From positions 1 through 64,000 of the forward strand of contig NZ_BMPY01000006.1 of NCBI RefSeq assembly GCF_014647835.1: DNA of 64,000 bases, read 5' to 3'. The position numbers were made by a program, and so were the translations under genes. The stretch is from Microbispora rosea subsp. aerata. GTDB lineage: Bacteria; Actinomycetota; Actinomycetes; Streptosporangiales; Streptosporangiaceae. A model generated the notes under the pieces. It ran no database searches and was not told the origin of the DNA. It saw only the letters and a program-made list of their open reading frames with translations. Below are positions 1-8,190 of this stretch, piece after piece (position 1 is the stretch's first letter; each line of letters begins with the position of its first letter).

Positions 1-124
1 CCTCCACAGCGCCTGCAACGACCTCCCACCAGCCGAATTCGAGACCCACTACCGAACACAAACCGCCACGGCTATCCTCACCCCAGCCAGCTAACCCGGC
101 CTCCACGAAACTCGGCGCGGTTCA
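1..124 (+). mobile_element. right end of an IS3-family insertion sequence
   Basis: The first 94 bases encode the last 30 residues of an IS3-type OrfB transposase. They are followed by a short non-coding tail ending at 124, whose reverse complement reads TGAACCGCGCCGAGTTTCG. That is the TGAACC-type terminal inverted repeat common in actinobacterial IS3 elements. The left end lies outside the window, so the target duplication cannot be checked. The boundary at 124 coincides exactly with the truncated end of the GntR gene. Confidence 0.75.
2..94 (+). CDS. IS3-family transposase OrfB, C-terminal 30 residues (cut by window edge)
   Basis: Reading frame 2 gives LHSACNDLPPAEFETHYR and then a short tail ending at TAA (92-94). 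The pattern (N/G)D-(L/I)-PP-x-EFE-x-x-Y is the usual C-terminus of IS3-family integrase-type transposases, which cut and join DNA with a DDE catalytic core. The core itself is left of the window. The fragment is too short for the ORF to be called without this motif. Whether the full gene is intact cannot be judged here. Confidence 0.75.
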   Translation, partial: LHSACNDLPPAEFETHYRTQTATAILTPAS

Positions 125-475
125 CATCAGCGCCTTCTCCGGTGGGATGCGCCGGTTGGGCACGAGGTCTCCGCTGCGGATTTGTTTCAGGATGTCAGCC
201 GCTATGCGCTGGTAGACCGGCGTGTGTTCGGCTGACCGTGGAGTGCCCGGCTGCCCGACGAACGTTCCCTCGCCTTGGACGGTGTAGACGAGTCCCTGCT
301 CGCGAAGCTCCCGGGTGACGCGTCGTGCGGTGAGGCGGGCGATGCCGTATTCGGCTTCCATTTCGGACTCGCTCGGGACGGCGTCGCCCGGCTCAAGCTC
401 ACCGTGATCGATCTGCTCTCGGATGATCTCGGCGATCTGTTTGTAGATCGGCACCGGACCGTCGCGATCAATCAT
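122..475 (-). pseudogene. tandem winged-helix GntR-family regulator, truncated by the IS element
   Basis: The 117-residue product starts with a complete GntR DNA-binding domain (about residues 8-75: VPIYKQIAEIIREQI, PSESEMEAEYGIARLTARR, GEGTFV). It then begins a second GntR domain (TPVYQRIAADILKQIRSGDL...PPEKALM) that stops in the middle of the recognition region. The last genomic codon is ATG at 125-127, and the TGA stop at 122-124 is the terminal TGA of the IS3 inverted repeat. The original protein therefore carried two winged helices in series, and the IS removed most of the second and supplied the stop. The remaining first domain could still bind DNA. No effector domain is present. Confidence 0.7.
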
Positions 476-485
476 GAGGGAATGA

Positions 486-574
486 TAGACGAAACCGGAC
501 GTCTACCTACAAAGCAGACAGCTAGCGGAAAGATGTATACGAGTAGTAGACCTATATAGCTAACATGGGTCTAC
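486..574. promoter_or_regulatory. cluster of GTAGAC/GTCTAC inverted half-sites (candidate GntR operator)
   Basis: Between the divergently placed GntR start (475) and the 3' end of radC there are TAGAC (486-490), GTCTAC (501-506), GTAGACC (546-552) and GGTCTAC (568-574). The last two form a perfect 7-base inverted repeat with 15 bases between the arms. Half-sites GTnTA/TAnAC are typical of HutC-type GntR repressors, so autoregulation by the tandem-domain protein is inferred. The final arm overlaps the radC stop codon. Confidence 0.45.
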
Positions 575-1254
575 GGCTCCTCCGTCGGGCTGTCGGCCGC
601 GATCCGGCGCCAGGCGGTGTCGGTGACGATCACGTGGTCGAGGAAGCGGAGGCCGACGGTGTCGGCGGCCTCGTGGAGGCGGGCCGTGACCTCGATGTCG
701 GCGGGGCTGGGGTCGAGCGATCCGCTCGGGTGGTTGTGGGCGAGGCCGAAGGCGGCCCCGCCGGAGAGGAGGACGGTCGTGACGATGTCGCGGACGGGCG
801 CGGGGGTGTGGTCACTGCCCCCTTCGGTGACCACGGTCCGGCGCAGGACCGCGCCGCGGCCGTCGCACACGATCACGACGAGCCGCTCGCGCGGCTGCCC
901 GTGCAGCAGGGGAGCGGCAGCCGAAGCGATGTCGGCCGAGCAGGTGATCCGGCTTCGCTCCGGCTCCGCCTGGGCCCGCCGTACGAGGTGGAACGCCGCC
1001 GCGACGCGTGCGGCCTTGGCGGGGCCGACGCCGGGGACGGCGAGCAGCCGATGGGGCTCGGATCGCGCCAGCTCGCCGAGATCGCCGCAGTGGGCGATGA
1101 GCTGGGATGCGAGTTCGACGGCGCTCACGCCCCTGCTGCCCGAGCCGAGCAGCAGGGCGAGCAGCTCTCTGTCGGCGAGCGCCGCGGCTCCCGACGCCAG
1201 CAGCCGCTCACGCGGCTGGTCGGCCAGGGGCATGTCCTTGACGCGCATCGGCAC
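571..1254 (-). CDS. radC: RadC family JAB/MPN-domain protein
   Basis: 227 residues, normal for RadC. An N-terminal UPF0758 part starts PRERLLASGAAALADRELL, followed by a helix-hairpin-helix (LLAVPGVGPAKAARV, about residues 67-81). The C-terminal JAB/MPN domain carries the metal-binding signature AHNHPSGSLDPSPADI (about 172-187). The family was once tied to DNA repair, but its molecular function is unresolved; the JAB fold suggests a zinc hydrolase or deaminase-like activity. It is transcribed alone, 46 bases downstream of the GntR/UTRA gene on the same strand, so co-transcription is possible. Confidence 0.88.
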   Translation of the reverse strand: MPMRVKDMPLADQPRERLLASGAAALADRELLALLLGSGSRGVSAVELASQLIAHCGDLGELARSEPHRLLAVPGVGPAKAARVAAAFHLVRRAQAEPERSRITCSADIASAAAPLLHGQPRERLVVIVCDGRGAVLRRTVVTEGGSDHTPAPVRDIVTTVLLSGGAAFGLAHNHPSGSLDPSPADIEVTARLHEAADTVGLRFLDHVIVTDTAWRRIAADSPTEEP

Positions 1255-1300
1255 CTCCGGATGGGGGATCCGGATTGGTTGTACCAGTGGGCACCGACAC

Positions 1301-2038
1301 TCAGAGGGGGCTTGGAATGCCGTAGACCAGGCGAAATCTGTCGCCAGGCACCACCGCGTCGCTGGTTTCGACCGGCCGCTCGCCGGCCCAGTACGTGCGC
1401 TCGATCTGGAGCACCTGGACGCCGGCGGGGAGCTCGAGCAAATCGCTCTCGGTCGGCTGGGGGACGCGGACGTGCACGGTCTCGCTGATCTCGGTGACCG
1501 GCAGGCCGCTCGCCGCGAGCCGGAAGGCCGCGCTTTTGCGTTCGTACGTGCCCTCCTCGGGCGCCTGGCTCTGCCCGGGCTCGACCAGTTCGTACGAGGT
1601 GAGCAGCTGCATCGGGCGGCCGTCGCCGCGGAAGATGTAGCTCGTCCTGATCACCGGGCTGCATTCCCCGATGCGGAGCCGGCGGGCGATCTCCGGAGGG
1701 GCGTCGGCGAGCTCGCTGCGCCAGCTCCAGCTCGGCTGCCGCCCGCCCGCCTGCATGTCGCTGGCGAAGGCGGCGTGCGGCTCGGGGAGGCGGCTGCGGT
1801 GCAGCGGGAACAGGATCGGTTTCTCCCGCACACGGTGCCCGGAGCCCACCCGGCCGATGATGAGGCCTTCCTGTGCGAGCACGCGCAGCGCGTGACGGGC
1901 GGCCGTCTCTCCGACGCTGTACTTCCGGGTTATCTGGTGCCGCGAGGGAATCGGTGCGCCCGGTGGGAGCGTGCCGTCGACGATCTGGCGGCGAATGTCC
2001 TCGACTACGCGCAGGTAGACCGGATCAGAGTTTGCCAT
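1301..2038 (-). CDS. GntR/HutC-family transcriptional regulator with UTRA domain
   Basis: 245 residues. The N-terminal winged helix (about 5-70) shows VYLRVVEDIRRQIVDG, PPGAPIPSRHQITRKYSVGE and GLIIGRVGSGHRV, the GntR pattern. The C-terminal part (about 95-240) has UTRA-like features (VIRTSYIFRGDGRPMQLLTSYE, VPQPTESDLLELPAGVQVLQIERTYWAGERPVETSDAVVPGDRFRLVY). UTRA domains bind small ligands, often sugar phosphates, that release the repressor from DNA. No dedicated target operon sits next to it, so the effector is unknown. The start ATG (2036-2038) fits the family N-terminus. Confidence 0.85.
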   Translation of the reverse strand: MANSDPVYLRVVEDIRRQIVDGTLPPGAPIPSRHQITRKYSVGETAARHALRVLAQEGLIIGRVGSGHRVREKPILFPLHRSRLPEPHAAFASDMQAGGRQPSWSWRSELADAPPEIARRLRIGECSPVIRTSYIFRGDGRPMQLLTSYELVEPGQSQAPEEGTYERKSAAFRLAASGLPVTEISETVHVRVPQPTESDLLELPAGVQVLQIERTYWAGERPVETSDAVVPGDRFRLVYGIPSPL

Positions 2039-2151
2039 CAGTCCATCCCTGAGGGGGTGACGGGTCTTCCAAATCTTGGCGTACTCGCCGCGCCACCGAG
2101 AGTGACGGGAATGGCCTGTGACTCCAACTTTGCCTGGTGAAAGGGCTGCTA

Positions 2152-2472
2152 ATGGGTGATATTGCCGCTAAGCGGCCAGGTGTTGATATTCCCCTCCCGC
2201 CGCCCTATCACGGCATCCATGCCGGCCCTCCGAGGGACAGGCATCAGAAGATCGCGTGGTTGAAACCCACCAACCGCAGCGACCGCGTGCGCGTTCACCG
2301 GCACACGTGCGAGTGCAGGCCGACGATCTACGAGCTGTGCTCCGCCGGAGGGCTGATGTTCATCCGGCGGACGAAGCGGGGCCTGAAGATGGAGATCCAC
2401 GAGAGCGAGCGGCTCGTCACCGCCCAGATGCGGGAGCTGTGGGCGCGCTTGCTCTCCGGCGAGGCCCACTGA
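2152..2472 (+). CDS. conserved hypothetical protein, actinobacterial
   Basis: About 106 residues. A GTG at 2137 is in frame, but ATG 2152 is preceded at good distance by AAAGGG (2140-2145) and is preferred. The conserved-looking core is IAWLKPTNRSDRVRVHRHTC followed by ECRPTIYELCSAGGL and FIRRTKRG, with three cysteines (C-x-C...C). The C-terminus is ERLVTAQMRELWARLLSGEA. Basic residues and the cysteine pattern would suit nucleic-acid or metal binding, but no family is recognised with certainty. The stop codon is followed directly by a degenerate repeat array. Confidence 0.6.
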   Translation: MGDIAAKRPGVDIPLPPPYHGIHAGPPRDRHQKIAWLKPTNRSDRVRVHRHTCECRPTIYELCSAGGLMFIRRTKRGLKMEIHESERLVTAQMRELWARLLSGEAH

Positions 2473-2491
2473 TTGCCCCGAGCCGGTCACG

Positions 2492-2790
2492 GCCGGGCGA
2501 GCCGGAACCGCCGGCTCACTGATCCGCTCATGCTCCGCCGGGCCGCAACCGGCCGCATCACTGATCCGCTCGTGATCTGCGAGCCGGAGCCGCCGAGGGC
2601 TCACTGGTCCGATGAGCCGCCCTGCATGCCTGAGCCGCAGCCGCCGGGGCTTACTGGTTCGCTGAGCCGCCCAGAGCCCGTCGAACCGGAAGTCTCGTTG
2701 ATCCGCTCATCGGGAGAGCCGGATCTTCACTGATCCGTCATGCCCTGTCGGGCGGGAGCCGCAACCGCCCGGATCCCATGCCTGACGGCC
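2492..2790. repeat. degenerate tandem repeat array after the 106-residue gene
   Basis: About seven imperfect copies of a 40-50 base unit near GAGCCGSAACCGCC ... CTCACTGATCCGCTCATG. Clear copies begin near 2499, 2541, 2581, 2632, 2674, 2713 and 2753. The motif CACTGAT repeats the last codons plus stop of the upstream gene, suggesting the array grew from that 3' end. It carries no convincing gene. The remaining stretch to the dapA start (2791-3028) shows only a possible GCGGG/CCCGC hairpin near 2857 and presumably the dapA promoter. Confidence 0.6.
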
Positions 2791-3028
2791 TGGGCGGCTT
2801 CCGCCCGTCGGGTGCGTGAGCGGGTCGTACGCGGCCTTCCGGAAAAATTATGCCGAGCGGGTGTAACGCCCGCGTAAGACGCGGCGATTCCCGGTTAGAG
2901 GTCGCTGATGTGTGTACCCCCGAGCACATATCGGCGGCCTCTTCCGTTGTCACGGCACTGCGGGCGCTCCTGGACATAACGGGGTGGCGAGGTCCATCAC
3001 TCCTGCGGATCCGGGTACCGTTCGGTCT

Positions 3029-3943
3029 ATGGCATCGCCTACTGGAACTTCCGACGCCCCCTTCGGCCGCACTCTGACCGCCATGGTCACCCCGTTCACC
3101 GCGAACGGCGACGTCGACTACGCGGGCGTCCAGCGGCTCGCCGCCTATCTCGTGGACGAGCAGCGCAATGACGGACTGGTCGTTAGCGGAACCACCGGGG
3201 AGTCCCCCACGACCTCCGACGAGGAGAAAGATCGCATCCTCCGCGCGGTCATCGAGGCCGTCGGCGACCGGGCCACCGTCGTGGCCGGCGTCGGCACCAA
3301 CGACACGCGGCACAGCGTCGAACTGGCCCGGGCCGCCGAACGCGCCGGCGCGCACGGTCTCCTCGTGGTGACTCCCTACTACAACAAACCGCCGCAGGCG
3401 GGCCTGCTCCGGCACTTCACCGCCGTCGCGGACGCGACCGGCCTCCCGGTGATGCTGTACGACATTCCCGGCCGCGCCGGCGTGCCCATCACGACCGAGA
3501 CCCTGTTCCGGCTGGCCGAGCACCCGCGGATCGCCGCCGTCAAGGACGCCAAGGGCGACCTGTTCGCGGCCTCGCAGGTGATGGCCTCGACCGGCCTCGT
3601 CTTCTACTCCGGCGACGACCTGCTGAACCTGCCGTGGCTTTCCGTCGGCGCGGTCGGGTACGTCAGCGTCGTGGGCCATGTGGCGGGCGCGGAGCTGGCC
3701 TCGATGGTCGACTCCTACCGCTCCGGCGATGTCGAGAACGCACTGGCCGTCCACCGTCGGCTCCTCCCGGTGGTCTCGGCGATCATGACGCGCACCCAGG
3801 GAGCGATCATGGTCAAGGCGGCGTTGAAGCTGGTGGGCCAGGACGCGGGGTATGTCCGGCCGCCGCTCGTGGACGCCACGCAGGAGCAGATCGCAGCGCT
3901 TCGGGAGGACCTCATCACGGGAGGTCTCAAGCTTGTGGATTAG
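3029..3943 (+). CDS. dapA: 4-hydroxy-tetrahydrodipicolinate synthase
   Basis: 304 residues, usual for DapA. It condenses pyruvate with L-aspartate semialdehyde, the first committed step of diaminopimelate/lysine synthesis in the cytosol. Family landmarks are GTTGESPT (substrate-binding threonines), YYNKPPQAG, LYDIPGRAG with the proton-relay tyrosine context, and AAVKDAKGD with the Schiff-base lysine. ATG 3029 was chosen over upstream in-frame starts because homologues begin near this residue. The gene is followed after 98 bases by rnj, the usual actinobacterial pairing. KdgD enzymes elsewhere in this window are related in fold but carry different signatures. Confidence 0.93.
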   Translation: MASPTGTSDAPFGRTLTAMVTPFTANGDVDYAGVQRLAAYLVDEQRNDGLVVSGTTGESPTTSDEEKDRILRAVIEAVGDRATVVAGVGTNDTRHSVELARAAERAGAHGLLVVTPYYNKPPQAGLLRHFTAVADATGLPVMLYDIPGRAGVPITTETLFRLAEHPRIAAVKDAKGDLFAASQVMASTGLVFYSGDDLLNLPWLSVGAVGYVSVVGHVAGAELASMVDSYRSGDVENALAVHRRLLPVVSAIMTRTQGAIMVKAALKLVGQDAGYVRPPLVDATQEQIAALREDLITGGLKLVD

Positions 3944-4041
3944 ATCAGCAGATGGAGCCGAATGAGCCTCGTGTACAGAGAAAACGAACATAGGGAACGA
4001 CACGCGGCCGGCGGCGTGCGGCGCGGGGCGAGGGGGGCGGC

Positions 4042-5727
4042 ATGAGTCATCCGCATCCCGAGCTCGGGCCGCCACCGCCGCTGCCGGAGAACGGCCTGCG
4101 CATCGTCGCGCTCGGCGGTCTCGGCGAGATCGGCCGCAACATGGCGGTCTTCGAGTACGACGGCCGCCTGCTCGTGGTGGACTGCGGCGTGTTGTTCCCC
4201 GAGCCGGACCAGCCGGGCGTGGACCTCGTCCTGCCCGACTTCGACTACATACGGGGGCGGCTCGACGACATCGAGGCGCTCGTGCTCACGCACGCCCACG
4301 AGGACCACATCGGCGCGGTGCCGTACCTGCTGCGGGAGCGGCGCGACATCCCGATCGTGGGCTCGCGGCTGACGCTCGGGCTCGTGGAGAGCAAGCTGAC
4401 CGAGCACCGGATGCAGCCGGTCAAGGTCGAGGTGATCGAGGGCGAGCGGCGCTCGTTCGGGCCGTTCGAATGCGAGTTCATCTCGGTCAACCACTCGATC
4501 CCCGACGCGCTGGCCGTCGCGATCCGCACCCCGGCGGGCCTCGTCCTGCACACCGGCGACTTCAAGATGGACCAGCTTCCGCTGGACGGGCGGCTGACCG
4601 ATCTCGGGGCGTTCGCCCGGCTCGGGGCCGAGGGCGTCGATCTGCTGATGTCCGACTCCACCAACGCGGAGGTGCCGGGCTTCGTCACCAGCGAGCGGGA
4701 GATCGCGCCGGTCATCGACGACGTCTTCCGCACCGCCACCAAGCGGATCATCGTGGCGAGCTTCGCCTCGCACATCCACCGGGTTCAGCAGATCATGGAC
4801 GCGGCCGAGAAGCACGGCCGCAAGGTCGCGCTCATCGGCAGGTCGATGGTTCGCAACATGGGCGTGGCGCGCGAGCTCGGCTATCTGAAGGTGCCGGGCG
4901 GCCTGCTCGTGGACTCCCGGGAGATCGAGGAGTGGCCGCCGGAGGACGTGGTGCTGATCTGCACCGGGTCCCAGGGCGAGCCGATGGCGGCGCTGTCGCG
5001 CATGGCCAACCGCGACCACCCGATCAGGATCGCCGAGGGCGACACCGTCCTGCTCGCCTCGTCGCTGGTGCCGGGCAACGAGACGGCGGTCAACAAGGTC
5101 ATCAACGGCCTCAACCGCTGGGGCGCCCGGGTGATCCACAAGGGCAACGCCCGGGTGCACGTCTCCGGCCACGCCGCCGCCGGCGAGCTGCTGTACGTGC
5201 TCAACCTCACCAAGCCGTCCAACTTCATGCCGGTGCACGGGGAGTGGCGGCACCTGCGGGCGCACGCCCGGCTCGCCGAGCTGACCGGCGTGCCCCGGGA
5301 GAACATCGTGATCGCCGAGGACGGCGTGGTCGTGGACCTCGTCGACGGTCAGGCGAGGATCACCGGCGCGGTCCCGTGCGGGTACGTCTTCGTGGACGGC
5401 ACCTCGGTGGGCGACATCACCGACGTGGCGCTCAAGGACCGGCGCATTCTGGGCGACGAGGGGTTCATCTCCATCGTCGTCGTCGTGGACTCCACCACGG
5501 GGAAGCTGGCCGGCGGACCGGAGATCACCGCCCGCGGCTCGGGCATCGACCCCGACGCGTTCGACGCGGTGATTCCCCAGATCGAGACCGCTCTGCAGGA
5601 GGTCGCCGCCTCCGGGGTGGCCGACGAGATGCAGATCCGCCGGACCATCCGGCGTACGGTGGGGCGCTGGGTGAGCGACACCTACCGCCGCCGCCCGATG
5701 ATCATCCCGGTGGTCGTCGAGGTCTGA
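4042..5727 (+). CDS. rnj: ribonuclease J
   Basis: 561 residues. This is a metallo-beta-lactamase/beta-CASP ribonuclease with 5' exonuclease and endonuclease activity in RNA maturation and decay. The zinc-binding motif THAHEDHIG lies near residue 83, with NHSIPDA, HTGDFKMDQ, SDSTNAE and the beta-CASP signature HVSGHAAAGEL. The C-terminal domain (about 460-561) ends in RRTVGRWVSDTYRRRP. ATG 4042 is preceded by GAGGGGGG. RNase Y, which overlaps it in function in other bacteria, is also encoded in this window (56.2 kb). Confidence 0.95.
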   Translation: MSHPHPELGPPPPLPENGLRIVALGGLGEIGRNMAVFEYDGRLLVVDCGVLFPEPDQPGVDLVLPDFDYIRGRLDDIEALVLTHAHEDHIGAVPYLLRERRDIPIVGSRLTLGLVESKLTEHRMQPVKVEVIEGERRSFGPFECEFISVNHSIPDALAVAIRTPAGLVLHTGDFKMDQLPLDGRLTDLGAFARLGAEGVDLLMSDSTNAEVPGFVTSEREIAPVIDDVFRTATKRIIVASFASHIHRVQQIMDAAEKHGRKVALIGRSMVRNMGVARELGYLKVPGGLLVDSREIEEWPPEDVVLICTGSQGEPMAALSRMANRDHPIRIAEGDTVLLASSLVPGNETAVNKVINGLNRWGARVIHKGNARVHVSGHAAAGELLYVLNLTKPSNFMPVHGEWRHLRAHARLAELTGVPRENIVIAEDGVVVDLVDGQARITGAVPCGYVFVDGTSVGDITDVALKDRRILGDEGFISIVVVVDSTTGKLAGGPEITARGSGIDPDAFDAVIPQIETALQEVAASGVADEMQIRRTIRRTVGRWVSDTYRRRPMIIPVVVEV

Positions 5728-5776
5728 CCGGTAATCCCGTTGTACTCGGAGACGGGCGTGGCGTAGCGTCCCGCCC

Positions 5777-6274
5777 GTGTCCGAGGTGAGGATCATCTAC
5801 CGCAAATACGGCGGGGCGCTGCACTGGCATCACCCCGCTCGGTTGCTCGGCGAGGACGAGCACGGCGTCTGGGTCGGTTGTCCCGCCGGGGTGATCGCCC
5901 AACGGGGGCACGAGCGCCCCACGGTCTTCGAGTTCGCGTCCGTCATGCTGTTTCCCCGCGACGCGTGGTGGACGGCGGCGTTCAACGCGCCGCCGCACAA
6001 GGCGGAGATCTACTGCGACATCACGACGGTCCCCGTGTGCGGCGACTCCCGGATCACGATGGCCGACCTCGATCTCGACGTGCTCCGCATGCGCGACGGG
6101 CGGCTGATCCTGGACGACGAGGACGAGTTCGCCGAGCATCGGGTGCGGTACGGCTACCCGGAGGAGATCATCCGCCAGGCGGAGCGGTCGGCCGCCTGGC
6201 TGATGGACGCCGTCGGCAGCCGGACCGGCCCCTTCGGCGGCGCCCACGACCGCTGGCTGTCCCTCGTGACCTGA
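5777..6274 (+). CDS. DUF402 domain protein (FomD-like fold)
   Basis: 165 residues from a GTG start. The pattern KAEIYCDITTVPVCGDSRITMADLDLDVLRMRDG, then ILDDEDEF and the C-terminal EEIIRQAERSAAWL, is characteristic of DUF402 proteins. Some DUF402 members hydrolyse nucleotidyl-linked phosphoesters with acidic metal ligands; the D/E-rich stretch DLDLDVL...LDDEDEF is where such ligands sit. The biological substrate here is unknown. It follows rnj by 49 bases on the same strand and may be co-transcribed. Confidence 0.7.
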   Translation: MSEVRIIYRKYGGALHWHHPARLLGEDEHGVWVGCPAGVIAQRGHERPTVFEFASVMLFPRDAWWTAAFNAPPHKAEIYCDITTVPVCGDSRITMADLDLDVLRMRDGRLILDDEDEFAEHRVRYGYPEEIIRQAERSAAWLMDAVGSRTGPFGGAHDRWLSLVT

Positions 6275-6576
6275 CAGGCCGCGTCCGGCCGGGGAATCGG
6301 CTGGGCGGGGCCGCTCGTCCCGGTGCGGCCGACGCCGGAATCGCCGGCCGGCGGCGACCCGGCGGGCAGCGACTCGGGGGACCCGGCGATCGGGTCCGGC
6401 ATGCGCCAGAAGCCGGCGACATGCGGATTGCGCGGGCGTGTCTGGCGTATGCGAGGGCGCGTGATGTGGCGGGTCGCGTCCGGCGGAGATACGGCCGACC
6501 TGGATGGCAGCAGGGGCGTCGCTGTCGCCGGCGGGCCTCTTCGGCTTGTCACGTGGCCCCACACGCCGCCGGGTCG

Positions 6577-6595
6577 GGCAGGGGGAGGCCCTGCC
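6577..6595. terminator. hairpin between convergent genes
   Basis: GGCAGGG (6577-6583), loop GGAGG and CCCTGCC (6589-6595) form a perfect 7-base-pair stem in the 337-base gap between the convergent DUF402 and MFS genes. No T-run follows, as is common for actinomycete terminators. The rest of 6275-6611 shows no supported gene. Confidence 0.45.
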
Positions 6596-6611
6596 GGGCG
6601 CGGGCCGTGGC

Positions 6612-8159
6612 TCAGCGGGCGGTGACCGTGTCCTCTGCGGTCTGTTCTTCACCGGTTTCCGGGATCACCTTGGGCACACCCCGCAGGGCGAACGGCACGG
6701 CGACCGCGAGCACGAGCAGGATGGCCGCGCCGGTCAGCACGGTGACGTGGATGCCCTCGACGAACGCCTGGCGCGCGGCCCGGGCGACGGCCCCCGCCGC
6801 GTCGCCCGGCAGCGCGGCGGCGGCCTTCAGCGCGCCCGCGAGCGTGTCGCGGGCCTCGGCCGCCACCCCGTCCGGAAGCCCGTCCGGAAGCGCCAGCCCG
6901 CTCCGGTACGCGCTGGTCAGCACGCTGCCGAGCACGGCGATGCCGAGCGCGCCGCCCATCTCGTGGGCGGTCTCCGAAATCGCGCTGGCCGCCCCGGCCC
7001 GCTCCTTGGGCACCGAGGCGAGCAGCGTGTCGCCGGTCACCGCGAACGTGAAGCCCATCCCGACGCCCTGGACGACCATGGCGGCGAGCATGTAGAGGTA
7101 CGGCGTCTCGACGTCGATGCGGCTGAACAGGACGAACCCGGTCGCGGTCAGCACCAGCCCGAGGCTGACGATCGGCCCCCGGCCCCACCGGTGCACGAGC
7201 ACCCCCGACAGCGCCCCGCCGGCGCCCGCGGCCAGGCCGCCCGGCAGGCCGGCGAGCCCGGCGGTCAGCGGCGACCAGCCCATGACGAGCTGGAAATACT
7301 GCGCGAAGACCACCGACATGGCGAGCATCGCGAAGACCGCCACGAGCTCGGCGCCGACCGTGGCCGTGAACGCCCGCCGCCGGAACAACGCGACGTCGAT
7401 CAGCGGCTCGGTCAGCCGGGTCTGCCTGCGGACGAACGCGACCAGCGCGACGACCGCGATCACCGCCGCCGCGATCACGGGGACCTGGGCGACGCCGCCG
7501 GTCGTCGCCTCCTTCATCGCGTAGATCAGGCCGAGGACGCCCGCGGCGGACAGCGGGACGCTGACGAGGTCGATCCGGCCGGGGCGGGGGTTGCGCGACT
7601 CGGGCAGCACGACGAGCCCGGCGGCCAGGACGACCACGACGACGGGCACGTTGATCAGGAAGACCGAGCCCCACCAGAAGTGGTCGAGCAGCAGGCCGCC
7701 GACGATCGGCCCGAGGGCGAACCCGATCGCGCTGACGCTGCTCCAGACGCCGACCGCGGTGGTCCGCTCCTTCGGGTCGGAGAACACGTTGCGGACCAGC
7801 GACAACGTCGAGGGCATGACCGTCGCCCCGGCCACGCCGAGCAGGGCGCGGGCGGCGATCAGCAGCGGCGCGTTCGGCGCGTACGCCGTCAGCACGGAGG
7901 CCGCGCCGAAGGCCGCCAGACCGGTGAGCAGCAGCCGCTTGCGCCCGATCCGGTCGCCGAGGTTGCCCATGGTGATGAGCAGCGCGGCCAGCACGAAGCC
8001 GTAGACGTCGGCGATCCACAGCAACTGGGTGGCCGAGGGCGCGAGGTCCTCGCCGAGCTTCGGCAGGGCGAGGTGCAGCACGGTGAGGTCGACGGACAGC
8101 AGCAGCATGGCGAGGCAGGCGATGACGAGCGTGCCCCACTTGCGGGAGGTGTCGTTCAT
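6612..8159 (-). CDS. DHA2-family (14-TM) MFS drug/proton antiporter
   Basis: About 515 residues. Hydrophobic segments run throughout, with a DHA2-type first loop (GNLGDRIGRKRLLLTG, motif A), a first helix with SVDLTVLHLALPKLGEDL (motif D1) and GPIVGGLLLDHFWWG (motif C, typical of exporters). It probably exports drugs or metabolites using the proton gradient. ATG 8159 gives the usual MFS N-terminus (MNDTSRKWGTLVIACLAML). A GTG at 8198 overlaps the stop of the upstream SARP-type gene, so translational coupling is also possible. The pair looks like one transcript, suggesting the regulator controls or is co-expressed with the pump. Confidence 0.85.
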   Translation of the reverse strand: MNDTSRKWGTLVIACLAMLLLSVDLTVLHLALPKLGEDLAPSATQLLWIADVYGFVLAALLITMGNLGDRIGRKRLLLTGLAAFGAASVLTAYAPNAPLLIAARALLGVAGATVMPSTLSLVRNVFSDPKERTTAVGVWSSVSAIGFALGPIVGGLLLDHFWWGSVFLINVPVVVVVLAAGLVVLPESRNPRPGRIDLVSVPLSAAGVLGLIYAMKEATTGGVAQVPVIAAAVIAVVALVAFVRRQTRLTEPLIDVALFRRRAFTATVGAELVAVFAMLAMSVVFAQYFQLVMGWSPLTAGLAGLPGGLAAGAGGALSGVLVHRWGRGPIVSLGLVLTATGFVLFSRIDVETPYLYMLAAMVVQGVGMGFTFAVTGDTLLASVPKERAGAASAISETAHEMGGALGIAVLGSVLTSAYRSGLALPDGLPDGVAAEARDTLAGALKAAAALPGDAAGAVARAARQAFVEGIHVTVLTGAAILLVLAVAVPFALRGVPKVIPETGEEQTAEDTVTAR

Positions 8160-8190
8160 GGTGGCCAGCGTCCGCCGGGGCCCTGACCGC

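Noticed and set aside
2473-2733. 86-codon open frame inside the 2.5 kb repeat array
   Set aside because: The product only reflects the repeat unit (EPEPP, TDPL patterns) and has no ribosome site; the array is better described as a repeat.
3940-5796. 618-codon minus-strand frame opposite rnj
   Set aside because: His/Asp/Arg-rich shadow of RNase J with no recognisable domain.
6504-8186. 560-codon plus-strand frame opposite the MFS exporter
   Set aside because: Very hydrophilic antisense (Arg/Gly/Gln) of a membrane protein gene; no ribosome site or domain.
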